64,000 nucleotides of DNA, from contig CAWGJL010000004.1 in NCBI GenBank assembly GCA_963822765.1, positions 1-64,000 of the forward strand, given 5' to 3'. The DNA comes from Palsa-504 sp963822765. GTDB lineage: Bacteria; Actinomycetota; Actinomycetes; Streptosporangiales; Streptosporangiaceae. Made by a program: the position numbers and the translations under genes. Positions 62,909 to 64,000 of this stretch are shown here, one piece after another. The notes beneath the pieces are model-generated. The model was given only the letters and a program-made list of their open reading frames with translations, made no database searches and was not told the origin of the DNA. Each line of letters starts with the position of its first letter. The first letter of the stretch is position 1.

Positions 62909-64000
62909 ATGACCGCTGATGCGCGCGAGCGCGCCGCCGGGCGGATCAGGCGGCTGGCCGGGCGGGGCTCGACGTGGCCGCCTCTGGCGCGAGTGCAACG
63001 AGGTGCTGACCACCGCCGTGCCGCACTACCTGGCGCCCTGCTGGTTCACCTTCAACCCGGTCTCGCTGCTGGTCACCAGCCACTACAACCCGGTCATCCC
63101 GGAGATCTCGGCCGGTTTCCTGACCCACGAGTACGGGCAGGACGACGTGCTGAAGATGGCCGACGTCACCCGGCTGAGCAGCGGCGTGGCCACCATCCAC
63201 GAGGCGACGGGCGGTGATCCGAGCCGCAGCCCGGGCTGGCGCGCCTACGTCCAGCCCTACGGAGGCGATCGCAGCTCATGGTCGCGCTGCGCACCAAGCC
63301 GGGCGAGGCCTGGGGGTTGCTGGCGCTGTACCGGGAGGGCGGGCAGCGGGAGTTCGGCCGGGAGGAGATCGGGTTCCTGGCCGAGGTGTCCGACGCGCTG
63401 GCCGAGGGGGCCAGGCGCGGGCTGCTGGTCGGCAGGCGGCCGACCCGGAGGGGCCCAACGCGCCGAGCCTGATCGTGCTTGACGAGAACTGGGACGTGCA
63501 CTCGATGACGCCGGGCGCGCGGGAACTGCTGGCCGACCTGCCCGGCGGGGGCGAGCTGCCCGCGAGCGTGCTATCGGTGGCCGGGCGCGCGCTGGCGAGC
63601 CTGGAGGGGCCGGAGACGACAGGTGAGGTGGCGGTCGCCCGGGTGCGCGCCCGGACCGGCCAGTGGATGATCGTGCACGGCGCGCCGCTGCTGAGCGAGG
63701 GGACGCGGCGGGTGGCGGTGATCATCGAGCGCGGCGATCCGGACCGGCTGGCGCCGCTGCTGATGGCGGCGTACGGGCTGACCGACCGCGAGAAGGACGT
63801 GACCCACCTGGTGCTGCAGGGCGAGACCACGACCGGGATCGCGGGGCGGCTGTTCATCTCGCCGCAGACCGTCCAGCAGCACCTCAAGGCGATCTTCGAC
63901 AAGACCGGAGTGCGGAGCAGGCGCGAGCTGACCGGCCAGGTGTTCTTCGCGCATTACGAGCCGCGCGTGCGGGACAACGAGCGGCGCGCGCAGGCCGAGC
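62909..64000 (+). pseudogene. GAF-LuxR regulator, several frame breaks, runs off the window
   Basis: Starting MTADARERAAGRIRRLAGRG, the protein continues in other frames through a GAF-like domain (WRECNEVLTTAVPHYLAPCW, then MVALRTKPGEAWGLLALYRE) and a LuxR helix-turn-helix (LTDREKDVTHLVLQGETTTG, IAGRLFISPQTVQQHLKAIF). Breaks occur near 62970, 62985, 63270 and 63440; from about 63470 the frame is open to the window end, so the stop is not seen. It is probably the regulator of the divergent redox operon. Confidence 0.75.

Overview
The window is very GC-rich, densely coded, uses many GTG starts, and has gene order typical of Actinomycetota: a whiB7-tesB-uvrD2-mycoredoxin block, and the run yraN-comM-dprA-xerC ... 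rpsB-tsf-pyrH-frr-cdsA-rlmN. A remnant of the DUF222/HNH family and the abundance of TetR, LuxR and XRE regulators fit a filamentous actinomycete, perhaps Streptosporangiales. That rank is inference; no rRNA or tRNA gene is present to settle it.

Layout. 0-3.2 kb: a coupled operon (Fe(II)/2-oxoglutarate dioxygenase plus two small proteins) divergent from a Nudix hydrolase and an XRE/TPR regulator. 3.8-10 kb: alpha-methylacyl-CoA racemase divergent from a short-chain dehydrogenase, LmeA-like protein, gpsA, a second SDR coupled to a dihydropteroate-synthase-like protein with a perfect internal tandem duplication, and a frameshifted epimerase. 10-19.9 kb: cold-shock protein, small enzymes with their regulators, and a decayed efflux region (MFS, ABC and TetR remnants) containing a dispersed repeat and a long hairpin. 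20-29.5 kb: SigE-type sigma factor with its membrane partner, the whiB7 locus, uvrD2, mycoredoxin, ANTAR protein, orphan C5 methyltransferase, ParA and a small partner. 30-44.7 kb: hemerythrin, typA, a 1020-residue LuxR ATPase, and an XRE-nSTAND-WD40 gene whose repeat half is broken in every frame. 44.8-60.5 kb: response regulator, then mostly information-processing genes on the minus strand. 60.5-64 kb: small redox-type genes and a GAF-LuxR regulator running off the end.

The housekeeping blocks act together: rpsB/tsf/frr serve translation, pyrH and cdsA serve UMP phosphorylation and phospholipid precursors, yraN/comM/dprA/xerC handle DNA. Regulator-target pairs with visible palindromic operators recur (VOC/TetR, serine hydrolase/TetR).

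Caution: about a dozen genes carry single-base frame breaks, including rlmN (three) and comM (at least four), genes rarely lost. Some apparent pseudogenes may be consensus indel errors. The most interesting unexplained structures are a nested inverted repeat between pyrH and frr, three helically phased TTGC-N8-GCAA sites upstream of rpsB, two families of dispersed intergenic repeats, and a palindrome between the methyltransferase and parA.
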